Part shown: piece by piece, positions 45,658 through 53,468 of the stretch
Numbering within the stretch: position 1 is the stretch's first letter
Layout of the letters: the number at the start of each line of letters is the position of its first letter
Assembly: GCF_002117445.1 (NCBI RefSeq)
Contig: NZ_CP019937.1
Span: 71,001-135,000 of the forward strand
Reading direction: 5' to 3'
DNA from: Ketogulonicigenium robustum
GTDB lineage: Bacteria > Pseudomonadota > Alphaproteobacteria > Rhodobacterales > Rhodobacteraceae
Length of the DNA stretch: 64,000 bases
Notes under the pieces: model-generated
The model's database searches: none
Told to the model about the DNA's origin: nothing
The model's input: the letters and a program-made list of their open reading frames with translations, nothing else
Translations under genes and position numbers: made by a program

Positions 45658-46173
45658 TTATTCAGCGACGGGCGCTGCAAGACCAACCTTCATGTCTTTG
45701 ACGGTGTAAATCAGCTCGCCGTCAGCCTCGACGCGGCCATCGGCCACGCCCATCTTCAGCTTGCGGTCGATCACGCGGGTGAAATCGACGAAGTAGCGGA
45801 TCATTTTGCGGTCGGGCCGTACCATGCCCTTCAGGTTTACTTCGCCGACGCCCAGGGCAAAACCTTGGCCTTGCCAGCCGCGCCAGCCCAGATTGAAGCC
45901 GGTCAACTGCCACAGGCCGTCAAGGCCAAGGCAGCCGGGCATAACCGGATTGCCGGGGAAGTGGCAGGCAAAGAACCACAGGTCCGGCGAGATATCGAAT
46001 TCGGCAACAACATGGCCTTTGCCATGCAGCCCGCCATCGGCAGAGATGTCGGTGATGCGATCCATCATCAGCATGGGCGGCATCGGCAACTGTGCATTGC
46101 CAGGTCCGAACAGCTCGCCTCGCGCACAGGCAAGGAGGTCATCTTTGTCGAAGTGCGTCGGGTAGCTGGTCAT
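45658..46173 (-). CDS. fabA: 3-hydroxydecanoyl-ACP dehydratase/isomerase
   Basis: Hot-dog fold enzyme of 171 residues that makes trans-2-decenoyl-ACP and isomerises it to cis-3, the branch point to unsaturated fatty acids. The active-site His71 lies in [14 protein letters not shown] and Asp85 in LGLDGLWQ. Motif PPMLMMDRI and C-terminal [16 protein letters not shown] are typical. It is the first gene of the fab operon and is divergent from irr. Confidence 0.97.
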   Translation of the reverse strand: MTSYPTHFDKDDLLACARGELFGPGNAQLPMPPMLMMDRITDISADGGLHGKGHVVAEFDISPDLWFFACHFPGNPVMPGCLGLDGLWQLTGFNLGWRGWQGQGFALGVGEVNLKGMVRPDRKMIRYFVDFTRVIDRKLKMGVADGRVEADGELIYTVKDMKVGLAAPVAE

Positions 46174-46391
46174 CGAAGGGGCATATCCATGTCTGCGTTC
46201 AGTTGGCGTCCGTCTAACATCCCGTGGTTATTCAGGGCAAGCGCAACGGGACGTCGCGAAGGCGGACGGGGCAGATATAGGGGAAGGGCGCTACGTGATT
46301 AAGGGTGCCTCGCGCGAATTTGCGGCGCGGGGCGGATGGGGGCGCGGCGATTCGCATTGCGGTGCTGCGGCATTTCCCACATAATAAGGTG

Positions 46392-46835
46392 ATGGATACG
46401 GCAAAACCCCTTTCGGACACGCTGGAAGCTTACGCGCAACGCAGTGTGACATGGTTGAATGGCGTAGGTCTGCGGCCGACACGCCAGCGCGTTGCGTTGG
46501 CGAACCATCTTGTCGGTGACGGGCTTGACCGCCACGTCACTGCCGAAAGCCTGTTCGAGGCTGTGACCGCTGCGGGTGAGCAAGTGTCGCTAGCCACCGT
46601 TTACAACACCCTGCGCGCCTTCTGCGAGGCGGGGCTGCTGCGGGAAATCATCGTTGATGGCTCGAAAGGGTATTTCGACACTCGGCTGGACGATCACCCG
46701 CATTTCTATTGGGAAGATACGGCCACGCTTAGCGATGCGCCTGCCGACCAGCTGGAAATCTGCCGTCTGCCGCAAGCCCCCGCCGGGGCCGAAATCTCGG
46801 CCGTGGATGTAATCATCCGCCTGCGTCGCCGTTAA
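46392..46835 (+). CDS. irr: Fur-family iron response regulator Irr
   Basis: Fur-type regulator of 147 residues. Winged helix: LRPTRQRVALANHLVGDG...HVTAESLFEAVTAAGEQVSLATVYNTLRAFCEAGLLREI. The metal/heme site reads DDHPHFYWED rather than the HHH heme motif of Bradyrhizobium Irr, so degradation by heme may differ. It lacks the C-terminal CxxC of Fur proper. ATG 46392 has AAGGTG upstream. Gene order irr // fabA-fabB-fabI is a recurrent Rhodobacterales arrangement. Confidence 0.9.
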   Translation: MDTAKPLSDTLEAYAQRSVTWLNGVGLRPTRQRVALANHLVGDGLDRHVTAESLFEAVTAAGEQVSLATVYNTLRAFCEAGLLREIIVDGSKGYFDTRLDDHPHFYWEDTATLSDAPADQLEICRLPQAPAGAEISAVDVIIRLRRR

Positions 46836-46927
46836 CTACGCCGCCACTGAATCCAAATTGAACTTTGATCAAACGACTTGGGCCGCAGCTATGCACTGCG
46901 TCTTGCGTCTGGTTCTGTTTGGAAAAT

Positions 46928-47002
<75 letters not shown>

Positions 47003-47154
47003 ACCGTGAGGCGGTGTCTACTGATCCTTGGGGCGGTGTTCAAGCCCCATTTTTCAGCTTTGCCCCCGTGCCTTGGCGTCATCTTTCGCAATGACGTCAA
47101 AATCACCTTTTCGGGGCGCGGCGCGTATTGGCCCGCGCCGTGCCCCGCCGCATG

Positions 47155-47988
47155 TCAAACGCGCATCGGGTCTTCTTTGGCCAGCGCGTCGAATTTCATC
47201 AGCGATGTCATGACGCGATCCATCTGATCCAGATAGATCATGTTCGGCCCATCCGACGGGGCGTTGTCCGGGTCTTCATGAGTTTCGATGAAGACGGCAG
47301 AAATACCCAAGCTGACGGCCGTGCGCGCCATAACAGGCGCGAATTCGCGCTGCCCGCCCGATGAGTTGCCCTGCCCGCCGGGTTGTTGCACCGAATGGGT
47401 GGCATCCATCACAACGGGGTAGCCGGTGCGGCCCATGATGGGCAGGGCGCGCATATCGGTCACCAGCGTGTTATACCCGAACGAGACGCCACGCTCGGTC
47501 AGCAAGATGCGGTTGTTGCCGGTCGAGGCGACCTTTTCGGCGACGTTTGCCATGTCCCAAGGGGCCAAGAACTGGCCCTTTTTGATGTTGATCGCAGCGC
47601 CCGTTTCGCCTGCGGCCAGCAGAAGGTCGGTCTGGCGGCACAGAAATGCGGGAATCTGCAGCACGTCTACAGCCATGGCGACCGGCGCACAGTGGGCCCG
47701 TTCGTGGATGTCGGTCAGCACAGGGCAGCCGATTGAATTGCGCACGCCTTCCAGAATTTTCAGGCCGGTATCCATCCCGACGCCGCGCCGCCCGCCCAGC
47801 GATGTGCGGTTGGCCTTGTCGTAGCTGCCCTTGAAGATGAACTGCGCGCCCACGCGGGCGCAGATTTCGGCCAGCGTACCGGCGATCATCTGGGCGTGGT
47901 CTGCCGATTCCAGCTGGCAGGGCCCTGCAATCAGGGTCAGCGGGCGGTCGTTGCCGACGCTCAGGCGGCCAATGGCGACTTCCTGCAT
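47155..47988 (-). CDS. kdsA: 2-dehydro-3-deoxyphosphooctonate aldolase (KDO-8-P synthase)
   Basis: Condenses phosphoenolpyruvate and arabinose 5-phosphate for KDO, the core sugar of lipopolysaccharide and of some capsules. Product of 277 residues with LIAGPCQLES, FIFKGSYDKANRTS, GVSFGYNTLVTDMR and DATHSVQQPGGQGNSSGGQREF. It lies 46 bases downstream of the two capsule-export-type genes, which suits a KDO-linked capsule or is simply adjacency. Confidence 0.96.
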   Translation of the reverse strand: MQEVAIGRLSVGNDRPLTLIAGPCQLESADHAQMIAGTLAEICARVGAQFIFKGSYDKANRTSLGGRRGVGMDTGLKILEGVRNSIGCPVLTDIHERAHCAPVAMAVDVLQIPAFLCRQTDLLLAAGETGAAINIKKGQFLAPWDMANVAEKVASTGNNRILLTERGVSFGYNTLVTDMRALPIMGRTGYPVVMDATHSVQQPGGQGNSSGGQREFAPVMARTAVSLGISAVFIETHEDPDNAPSDGPNMIYLDQMDRVMTSLMKFDALAKEDPMRV

Positions 47989-48034
47989 GGTATTCTCCTT
48001 GGGGGTGGGCGGGCCGTTGGCGCCGCCCGTATGA

Positions 48035-49633
48035 TCAGGACGAGACTTGTTCGCGCAGAACCGAGGCCGTGATCGACAGCATCAGATAGATGCCGGCGAA
48101 GACCAACAGCGCGACGATCGTATTCTCGAACGCGCGCGGATAGGTGGGCTTATCGGGGGCGACGGGCTCGACACCCATCTTGATATAGCGCACCTGCCGT
48201 GCTGCTTCCAGACGCGAGGCCTCCATCTGCGCCAGCGCTTGGCGGACAAGATCGACCTGGAAGTTGTAGTTTTCCTCGGCGATGCGTAGCTCGGTATTCT
48301 TGCTGGCCTGCGAGGACGTGTTTTCCGGCGCGGTCAGCGAGGCACGAATCTCGCCGGTCAGGCCTTCGATGGTGTTGATCCGCAGGCGCAACTGCTCTAG
48401 CTGCGATTCGACTGGGCGCGCCGCAACCTCCAGGCTACGCAGCGTGATTTGCAGTTGCTGCTTTTCAGCCTCCAGCGCGGCGATCTGGTTCATCTTGACC
48501 ATTGTCTCACTGGATGGGTCGACCTGCTGCACGTCTTGCTGAATGGCCAGCCATGCGTTGAGCGCGTCGGTCCTGCGCTGTTCGGCGTTTTGGTAGCTTT
48601 GTTCGGCATCGGCCATCTGCGCTTCGCGCAGGCGTAAGGTCAGGCGGTCGATCTGTTCTTCCGCATAGCCGACCAGCGCCTTTGCAAAGGCCTCGCTGGT
48701 CTCGGGGTCGGCGGCGATCACCTCCATCCGCAGGATGCCTTCGGTCGGGTCGAAACCGACTTTTACGTTCCGCTCGAATATCTTGTAGGCGTCCTCGTAG
48801 GCGGCATCGTTGGGCAGCCGTTGCAGCGGGTCGATCCAGTCTTGGCTGAAGTGTGTGCGGAAGCCCAAGTCTTCGTCCAGCCGCATCATCGCCGTGCGCG
48901 ATGTCAGATAGGACTGCACCGTCACGCTGTCTTGGATGATCCCCGTGACCGAGGCCGAGACTAGGGACGAGCCGCTTCCCACGCTGGCATTGACGGCCGA
49001 GACAGGCTGATCGATCGAAAATTCCGATTCCGTCGCGTACATCGGCGTTGCAATCACATAGAAATACCAGCCCGCAATAAAGGTCGGCAGCAGTACAAAG
49101 AAGCTAAGGCGCGCTATCAACAGCCCTAGCTTGCGGCGGCGGCGGCGGGCGATGTCGCGCTGCAGGGCCAAAATCTCTTGGCTGCGGTCGGCGGCCATGT
49201 CCAGCATGGGGCCGGGGGCTGACGTCGGGCGTACGTTGCCGACTGTGCGGGCGGGTTCTGTCGTCGCGCGCTTGGCCGGCAAGCCTTCGGTAATGGGCGA
49301 GGGTGCGTTTTGCCCTTGGCCATCATCAGGGATGATATCCAGCAGGCTGTTGCCGCCGAACGGGTCGACGCCCCGCGCGCGCAGCTGTGCCACGGCGTCA
49401 AAGTCGGACGTAAAGGTCAGCCCGTGCCGCTGGGCCAGCCTGCGCGCCGTGCGCAGTTGGCGCGGGGTCAGTCCCTCGGTCGCGATCACATTGGGGTCTT
49501 GCGAGGGGGCAGCTGCAGGCGCATCGCCCTGCGTGTCGGCCGTGGCCGACGATTGCGCTTGGCTGGGGTCTTGGCTGTTCAGGTCAGCCTCGGGGCGCGG
49601 GCGAAACCGGCGGACTTTAGGCGGTATAGTCAT
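48035..49633 (-). CDS. Capsule polysaccharide export inner-membrane protein (KpsE-like)
   Basis: Polysaccharide co-polymerase-like protein of 532 residues. A cytoplasmic N-terminal extension of about 150 residues, rich in Pro/Gln/Ala and holding GLTPRQLRTARRLAQRHG, precedes the first membrane helix (FFVLLPTFIAGWYFYVIATPMYATESEFSI). A long coiled-coil periplasmic region follows, then a second helix near the C terminus (VALLVFAGIYLMLSI). KpsE is usually near 380 residues, so the extension is notable. ATG 49633 lies 17 bases inside the 3' end of kpsT-like. It acts in ABC-dependent capsule export. Confidence 0.85.
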   Translation of the reverse strand: MTIPPKVRRFRPRPEADLNSQDPSQAQSSATADTQGDAPAAAPSQDPNVIATEGLTPRQLRTARRLAQRHGLTFTSDFDAVAQLRARGVDPFGGNSLLDIIPDDGQGQNAPSPITEGLPAKRATTEPARTVGNVRPTSAPGPMLDMAADRSQEILALQRDIARRRRRKLGLLIARLSFFVLLPTFIAGWYFYVIATPMYATESEFSIDQPVSAVNASVGSGSSLVSASVTGIIQDSVTVQSYLTSRTAMMRLDEDLGFRTHFSQDWIDPLQRLPNDAAYEDAYKIFERNVKVGFDPTEGILRMEVIAADPETSEAFAKALVGYAEEQIDRLTLRLREAQMADAEQSYQNAEQRRTDALNAWLAIQQDVQQVDPSSETMVKMNQIAALEAEKQQLQITLRSLEVAARPVESQLEQLRLRINTIEGLTGEIRASLTAPENTSSQASKNTELRIAEENYNFQVDLVRQALAQMEASRLEAARQVRYIKMGVEPVAPDKPTYPRAFENTIVALLVFAGIYLMLSITASVLREQVSS

Positions 49634-50270
49634 AAAGTTGTTTCGCCTCTTCCAGCGTTTCAAACATGTGTAGCGTGCCGTCACGCAAAACAGCAGCACG
49701 ATCGACGAATCTTTCCAACGTGTTTGCTTGGTGCGATACGATAATCACAGTGGATTTTTCCAGACGCTCACGCAGGATCGCGCCAGCCTTGCGGTTGAAT
49801 TCCACGTCTGTGGTGGTCGGCATGCCTTCGTCGATCAGGTAGATGTCGAAATCCAGCGCCAGCATTAATGATACGGTCAGGCGCGCGCGCATCCCCGCGC
49901 TATAGGTTCCGACCGGCATGTCGAAATATTCGCCTAGGCCCGCCAGCCACCGCGCGAAAGCTTCGACATAATCATCGTCGAGGCCGTAAATATTGGCGAT
50001 ATAGCGGGCGTTTTCCTTGCCCGATATCCGGTTGACCACGCCGCCCATGAAGCCCAGCGGGAACGAGATCTTGCAGTCGCGGATGATTTTGCCTTCGTCC
50101 GGCTTTTCCAGCCCCGCCATCATATTGATAAGGGTGGTTTTGCCGGTGCCGTTCGGCGCCAGAATGCCCAGCGACCGCCCCAAATCGACCCGAAACGAGG
50201 CGTGGTTCAAAATGACCTTGCGCTGCGTTCCCGTCCAAAAGGACTTACTGACGTCCTGAAATTCCAACAT
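49617..50270 (-). CDS. Capsule polysaccharide export ATP-binding protein (KpsT-like)
   Basis: ABC-2 type ATPase of 217 residues. Walker A ILAPNGTGKT (36-45), signature YSAGMRARL, Walker B YLIDEGMPT with Asp/Glu, and VSHQANTL with the switch histidine. These are the marks of KpsT/CtrD/BexA exporters (Lipid-linked group 2/3 capsule). The permease KpsM is not adjacent; the next gene upstream is lpdA. The 3' end overlaps kpsE-like. Confidence 0.9.
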   Translation of the reverse strand: MLEFQDVSKSFWTGTQRKVILNHASFRVDLGRSLGILAPNGTGKTTLINMMAGLEKPDEGKIIRDCKISFPLGFMGGVVNRISGKENARYIANIYGLDDDYVEAFARWLAGLGEYFDMPVGTYSAGMRARLTVSLMLALDFDIYLIDEGMPTTTDVEFNRKAGAILRERLEKSTVIIVSHQANTLERFVDRAAVLRDGTLHMFETLEEAKQLYDYTA

Positions 50271-50340
50271 GAGCGACTACCTGCAATGCTGTCGCGCAGT
50301 TTCAGCGCAACACCTTAACATCCCATGATAGGCGCAAGGG

Positions 50341-50374
50341 GGGCAGAAATCCACGTGAAAGCGGATCTCTGCCC
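50341..50374 (-). terminator. Hairpin downstream of lpdA
   Basis: GGGCAGAAATCC pairs with GGATCTCTGCCC with one mismatch (12 bp, 10 nt loop), 15 bases past the lpdA stop and before the kpsT-like gene. There is no long T run on the minus strand, so termination may be weak. Confidence 0.55.
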
Positions 50375-50388
50375 GTTGCAGGGGGCTA

Positions 50389-51777
50389 TCAGGCGTGGAT
50401 AGCGCCGCTGTTGCAGGCAAGTGCCGCCTCGCGCACCGCTTCCGAGAAGGTCGGGTGGGCGTGGCAGGTGCGGGCGATATCCTCGGCCGCCGCGCCAAAT
50501 TCCATCGCGACGCAGATTTCGTGGACCAGATCGCCCGCGGCAGGGCCGATGATGTGAACGCCCAGAATACGGTCGGTTTCCTTGTCGGCCAGCAGCTTGA
50601 CGAAGCCCTCGCCTTGGAAAACCGCCTTTGCGCGGGCGTTGCCCATGAAGCTGAACTTGCCGACTTTATAGGGGCGGCCCGATTCTTTCAGGGCTTCCTC
50701 GGTCGCGCCGACGCTGGCAACTTCGGGGGTGGTGTAGATCACGCCGGGGATGATGTCGTAATTCACATGGCCCGCTTGGCCCGCTAGAATTTCGGCAATG
50801 GCGATGCCTTCGTCTTCGGCTTTGTGCGCCAGCATCGGGCCGGTGATCGCATCGCCGATGGCATAGATGCCCGCGACGTTGGTGGCGTAATGCCCGTCGG
50901 TCTGGATCTGTCCGCGCGGTGTCATGGCTACGCCCAAATCGGCAAGGCCGAGGCCGTCCGTATAGGGGCGGCGGCCGGTGGCGACCAGAACGGTGTCGGC
51001 GGCCAGCGTGGCCTCCTCGCCCGACTTGTTCAGCTTGTAGCGCAGCGTGGCGCCAGTTTCATCGACGGTTGCCTCTTGCACGGCGGCGCCCATGATGAAC
51101 TTCAGCCCCTGCTTGGAAAGGATGCGCTGCAGCGTGCGCTGCACGTCGCCATCCATGCCGGGGGTGATCTTGTCTTGGTATTCGATCACCGTCACTTCGC
51201 TGCCAAGGCGCGCGTAGACCGACCCCAGTTCCAGCCCGATCACACCTGCGCCGATAACAGCCAGACGGGCAGGGATCTTGTCCAAGGACAGCGCGCCGGT
51301 CGAGCTGACGATGGTTTTCTCGTCAATCGTCAGGCCGGGCAGGCTGGCAGGCTCGGACCCCGATGCGATGACGATATGCTTGGCGGTATATGTTTCGTCG
51401 CCGACGCGCACCTGACCCGCGGCAGGAATGCTGGCCCAGCCCTTTATCCACGTGATCTTGTTCTTTTTGAACAGGAACTCGATGCCGCCGGTGTTCTGGC
51501 CGACGACGTCGCCCTTGTAAGCTTGCATCTGGGCCCAGTTTACGGTCGGCGCCGCGCCTTCCAGCCCCATTTTGGCAAAGTTATGCTCGGCCTCGTGCAG
51601 GTTATGCGTCGCGTGCAGCAGCGCCTTGGACGGGATGCAGCCGACATTCAGGCAGGTGCCGCCCAAGGTCTCGCGCCCCTCAATAACGGCTGTCTTCAGC
51701 CCTAACTGGGCCGCGCGAATCGCACAGACATATCCCCCGGGGCCGGCGCCGATCACGATCAGGTCATAGCTGGACAT
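50389..51777 (-). CDS. lpdA: Dihydrolipoyl dehydrogenase (E3)
   Basis: FAD disulfide oxidoreductase of 462 residues that reoxidises the lipoyl group of 2-oxoglutarate dehydrogenase. FAD motif [19 protein letters not shown], redox cysteines Cys42 and Cys47 ([12 protein letters not shown]), NAD motif [19 protein letters not shown], and the C-terminal [11 protein letters not shown] with the catalytic His. It is the last gene of the suc operon, separated from sucB by a MAPEG gene. Confidence 0.97.
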   Translation of the reverse strand: MSSYDLIVIGAGPGGYVCAIRAAQLGLKTAVIEGRETLGGTCLNVGCIPSKALLHATHNLHEAEHNFAKMGLEGAAPTVNWAQMQAYKGDVVGQNTGGIEFLFKKNKITWIKGWASIPAAGQVRVGDETYTAKHIVIASGSEPASLPGLTIDEKTIVSSTGALSLDKIPARLAVIGAGVIGLELGSVYARLGSEVTVIEYQDKITPGMDGDVQRTLQRILSKQGLKFIMGAAVQEATVDETGATLRYKLNKSGEEATLAADTVLVATGRRPYTDGLGLADLGVAMTPRGQIQTDGHYATNVAGIYAIGDAITGPMLAHKAEDEGIAIAEILAGQAGHVNYDIIPGVIYTTPEVASVGATEEALKESGRPYKVGKFSFMGNARAKAVFQGEGFVKLLADKETDRILGVHIIGPAAGDLVHEICVAMEFGAAAEDIARTCHAHPTFSEAVREAALACNSGAIHA

Positions 51778-51833
51778 GGCATTTCCTTATTAAGGCAGTG
51801 GGCAGGTGCCGCAGCCGCGGCCGCTGCGGGCAT

Positions 51834-52223
51834 TCAGAACAACGTGGCAAGCAACATGACGATTGTGGAAACAAAGCCCACCATCCAGATAGCCGACCGC
51901 CATGGCGACCAGCCAAAGGCATAGGCCGGAATGTAAAGCACACGCGCCGCCAGATAGAGCCACGCCAGCGTGGCCGTCAGCGCGGTGCTTTGGCCCGTCA
52001 GCGCAGTGACAAGCGCGGCGATCGCGAACAGGATCAGCCCTTCGGTGTGGTTGTTGACGACCCGCGCCATGCGCCCCAGGACGGGGGGCATGGCAGGTGT
52101 CGTGTCACGGGGGCCGACATTCCATTGCGACAACCCTGCTTGGGCCGTCAGGATGCCCGACCCCAGAATCTGGATCACCTGCAATAGCGCCGCAAGGACA
52201 AGGACGATCAATTCAGGGGTCAT
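51834..52223 (-). CDS. MAPEG-family membrane protein
   Basis: Integral membrane protein of 129 residues with four helices. It matches the bacterial MAPEG group (relatives of microsomal glutathione S-transferase): NHTEGLILFAIAALVTALTG and the RVLYIPAYAFGWSPWRSAIWMVGF motif. Function in this context is unknown, and so is why it lies between sucB and lpdA; similar insertion is common in Rhodobacterales TCA operons. Confidence 0.85.
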   Translation of the reverse strand: MTPELIVLVLAALLQVIQILGSGILTAQAGLSQWNVGPRDTTPAMPPVLGRMARVVNNHTEGLILFAIAALVTALTGQSTALTATLAWLYLAARVLYIPAYAFGWSPWRSAIWMVGFVSTIVMLLATLF

Positions 52224-52238
52224 GGCACGCTCCGGCGT

Positions 52239-53465
52239 TTACAGGTCCATCAACAGGCGGCGGGGGTCTTCCAGCGCTTCCTTGACACGGACAAGGAAGA
52301 TCACGGCCCCTTGGCCATCGACAATGCGGTGGTCATACGACAGCGCCAGATACATCATCGGGCGGATGACGACTTGGCCATTGATCGCAACGGGGCGGTC
52401 CTGGATTTTGTGCATGCCCAAGATGCCAGATTGCGGCGGGTTCAAAATCGGCGATGACATCAGCGACCCGTAGACCCCACCGTTCGAGATGGTGAAGGTG
52501 CCGCCTTGCATGTCGTCGATCGAGAGCTTGCCCTCGCGCGCTTTGCGCCCGTAACCGGCAATGTCTTTTTCGATCTGCGCAAAGGACTTGCTGTCGGCGT
52601 CGCGCACGACCGGCACGACCAGCCCGTTCGGCGTGCCGACGGCCACGCCCATGTGGACATAGCGCTTATAAATAACGCTATCACCGTCGATTTCCGCGTT
52701 CACCTCGGGCACTTCGGCCAGCGCGTGGGCGCAGGCTTTGGTGAAGAACGACATGAAGCCCAGCTTCACGCCGTGTTTCTTCTCGAACAGGTCTTTGTAC
52801 TGGTTCCGCAGGTCCATCACGGCCGTCATGTCCACCTCGTTATAGGTGGTCAGCATGGCGGCTGTGTTCTGCGCCTCTTTCAGCCGACGGGCGATGGTCT
52901 GGCGCAGGCGGCTCATCTTCACGCGCTCTTCGCGCGGGGCATCCTCGGCCGAGGCTTGGCGCGGGGCGGCGGGCTTGGGCGCAGGCGCGGCAGCAGGGGC
53001 CGACGGGCTGGTCTGCGCAACCAGCGCGGCCAGCACATCGCCCTTCATCACGCGGCCATCGCGGCCGGTGCCCGTCACGCTGTCGGGGGCGATGTTGTTT
53101 TCGGCCATCAGTTTGCGGGCCGAAGGCGCATCATCGCCCTTCGGTGCACTGGGGGCCGGTTCGGCTTCTTTGGCTTCCTCGGGCGCCTTTTCGGGTGCGG
53201 GCGCAGCGGCGGGCTTTGCGGCTGCGGCCCCTTCGGCGATATGCGCCAGCAATGCGCCCACGCCGACGGTCTCACCCTCGGCGGCGATCACTTCGGACAG
53301 GGTGCCGGCAACGGGCGAGGGAACCTCGACCGTAACCTTGTCTGTCTCCAGCTCGCACAGCATCTCGTCGACGGCGACAGCATCGCCGGGTTTCTTGAAC
53401 CATGTTGCCACGGTCGCTTCGGTGACGCTTTCGCCTAGCGTCGGAACACGGACTTCGGTGCTCAT
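52239..53465 (-). CDS. sucB: Dihydrolipoyllysine-residue succinyltransferase (E2 of 2-oxoglutarate dehydrogenase)
   Basis: E2 core of the 2-oxoglutarate dehydrogenase complex, 408 residues. Lipoyl domain with Lys43 in [14 protein letters not shown], an Ala/Pro-rich linker, a peripheral subunit-binding domain ([32 protein letters not shown]), and the catalytic domain ending [31 protein letters not shown] with His and Asp. Its ATG lies three bases after the sucA stop. Only one lipoyl domain is present. Confidence 0.97.
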   Translation of the reverse strand: MSTEVRVPTLGESVTEATVATWFKKPGDAVAVDEMLCELETDKVTVEVPSPVAGTLSEVIAAEGETVGVGALLAHIAEGAAAAKPAAAPAPEKAPEEAKEAEPAPSAPKGDDAPSARKLMAENNIAPDSVTGTGRDGRVMKGDVLAALVAQTSPSAPAAAPAPKPAAPRQASAEDAPREERVKMSRLRQTIARRLKEAQNTAAMLTTYNEVDMTAVMDLRNQYKDLFEKKHGVKLGFMSFFTKACAHALAEVPEVNAEIDGDSVIYKRYVHMGVAVGTPNGLVVPVVRDADSKSFAQIEKDIAGYGRKAREGKLSIDDMQGGTFTISNGGVYGSLMSSPILNPPQSGILGMHKIQDRPVAINGQVVIRPMMYLALSYDHRIVDGQGAVIFLVRVKEALEDPRRLLMDL

Positions 53466-53468
53466 GGC

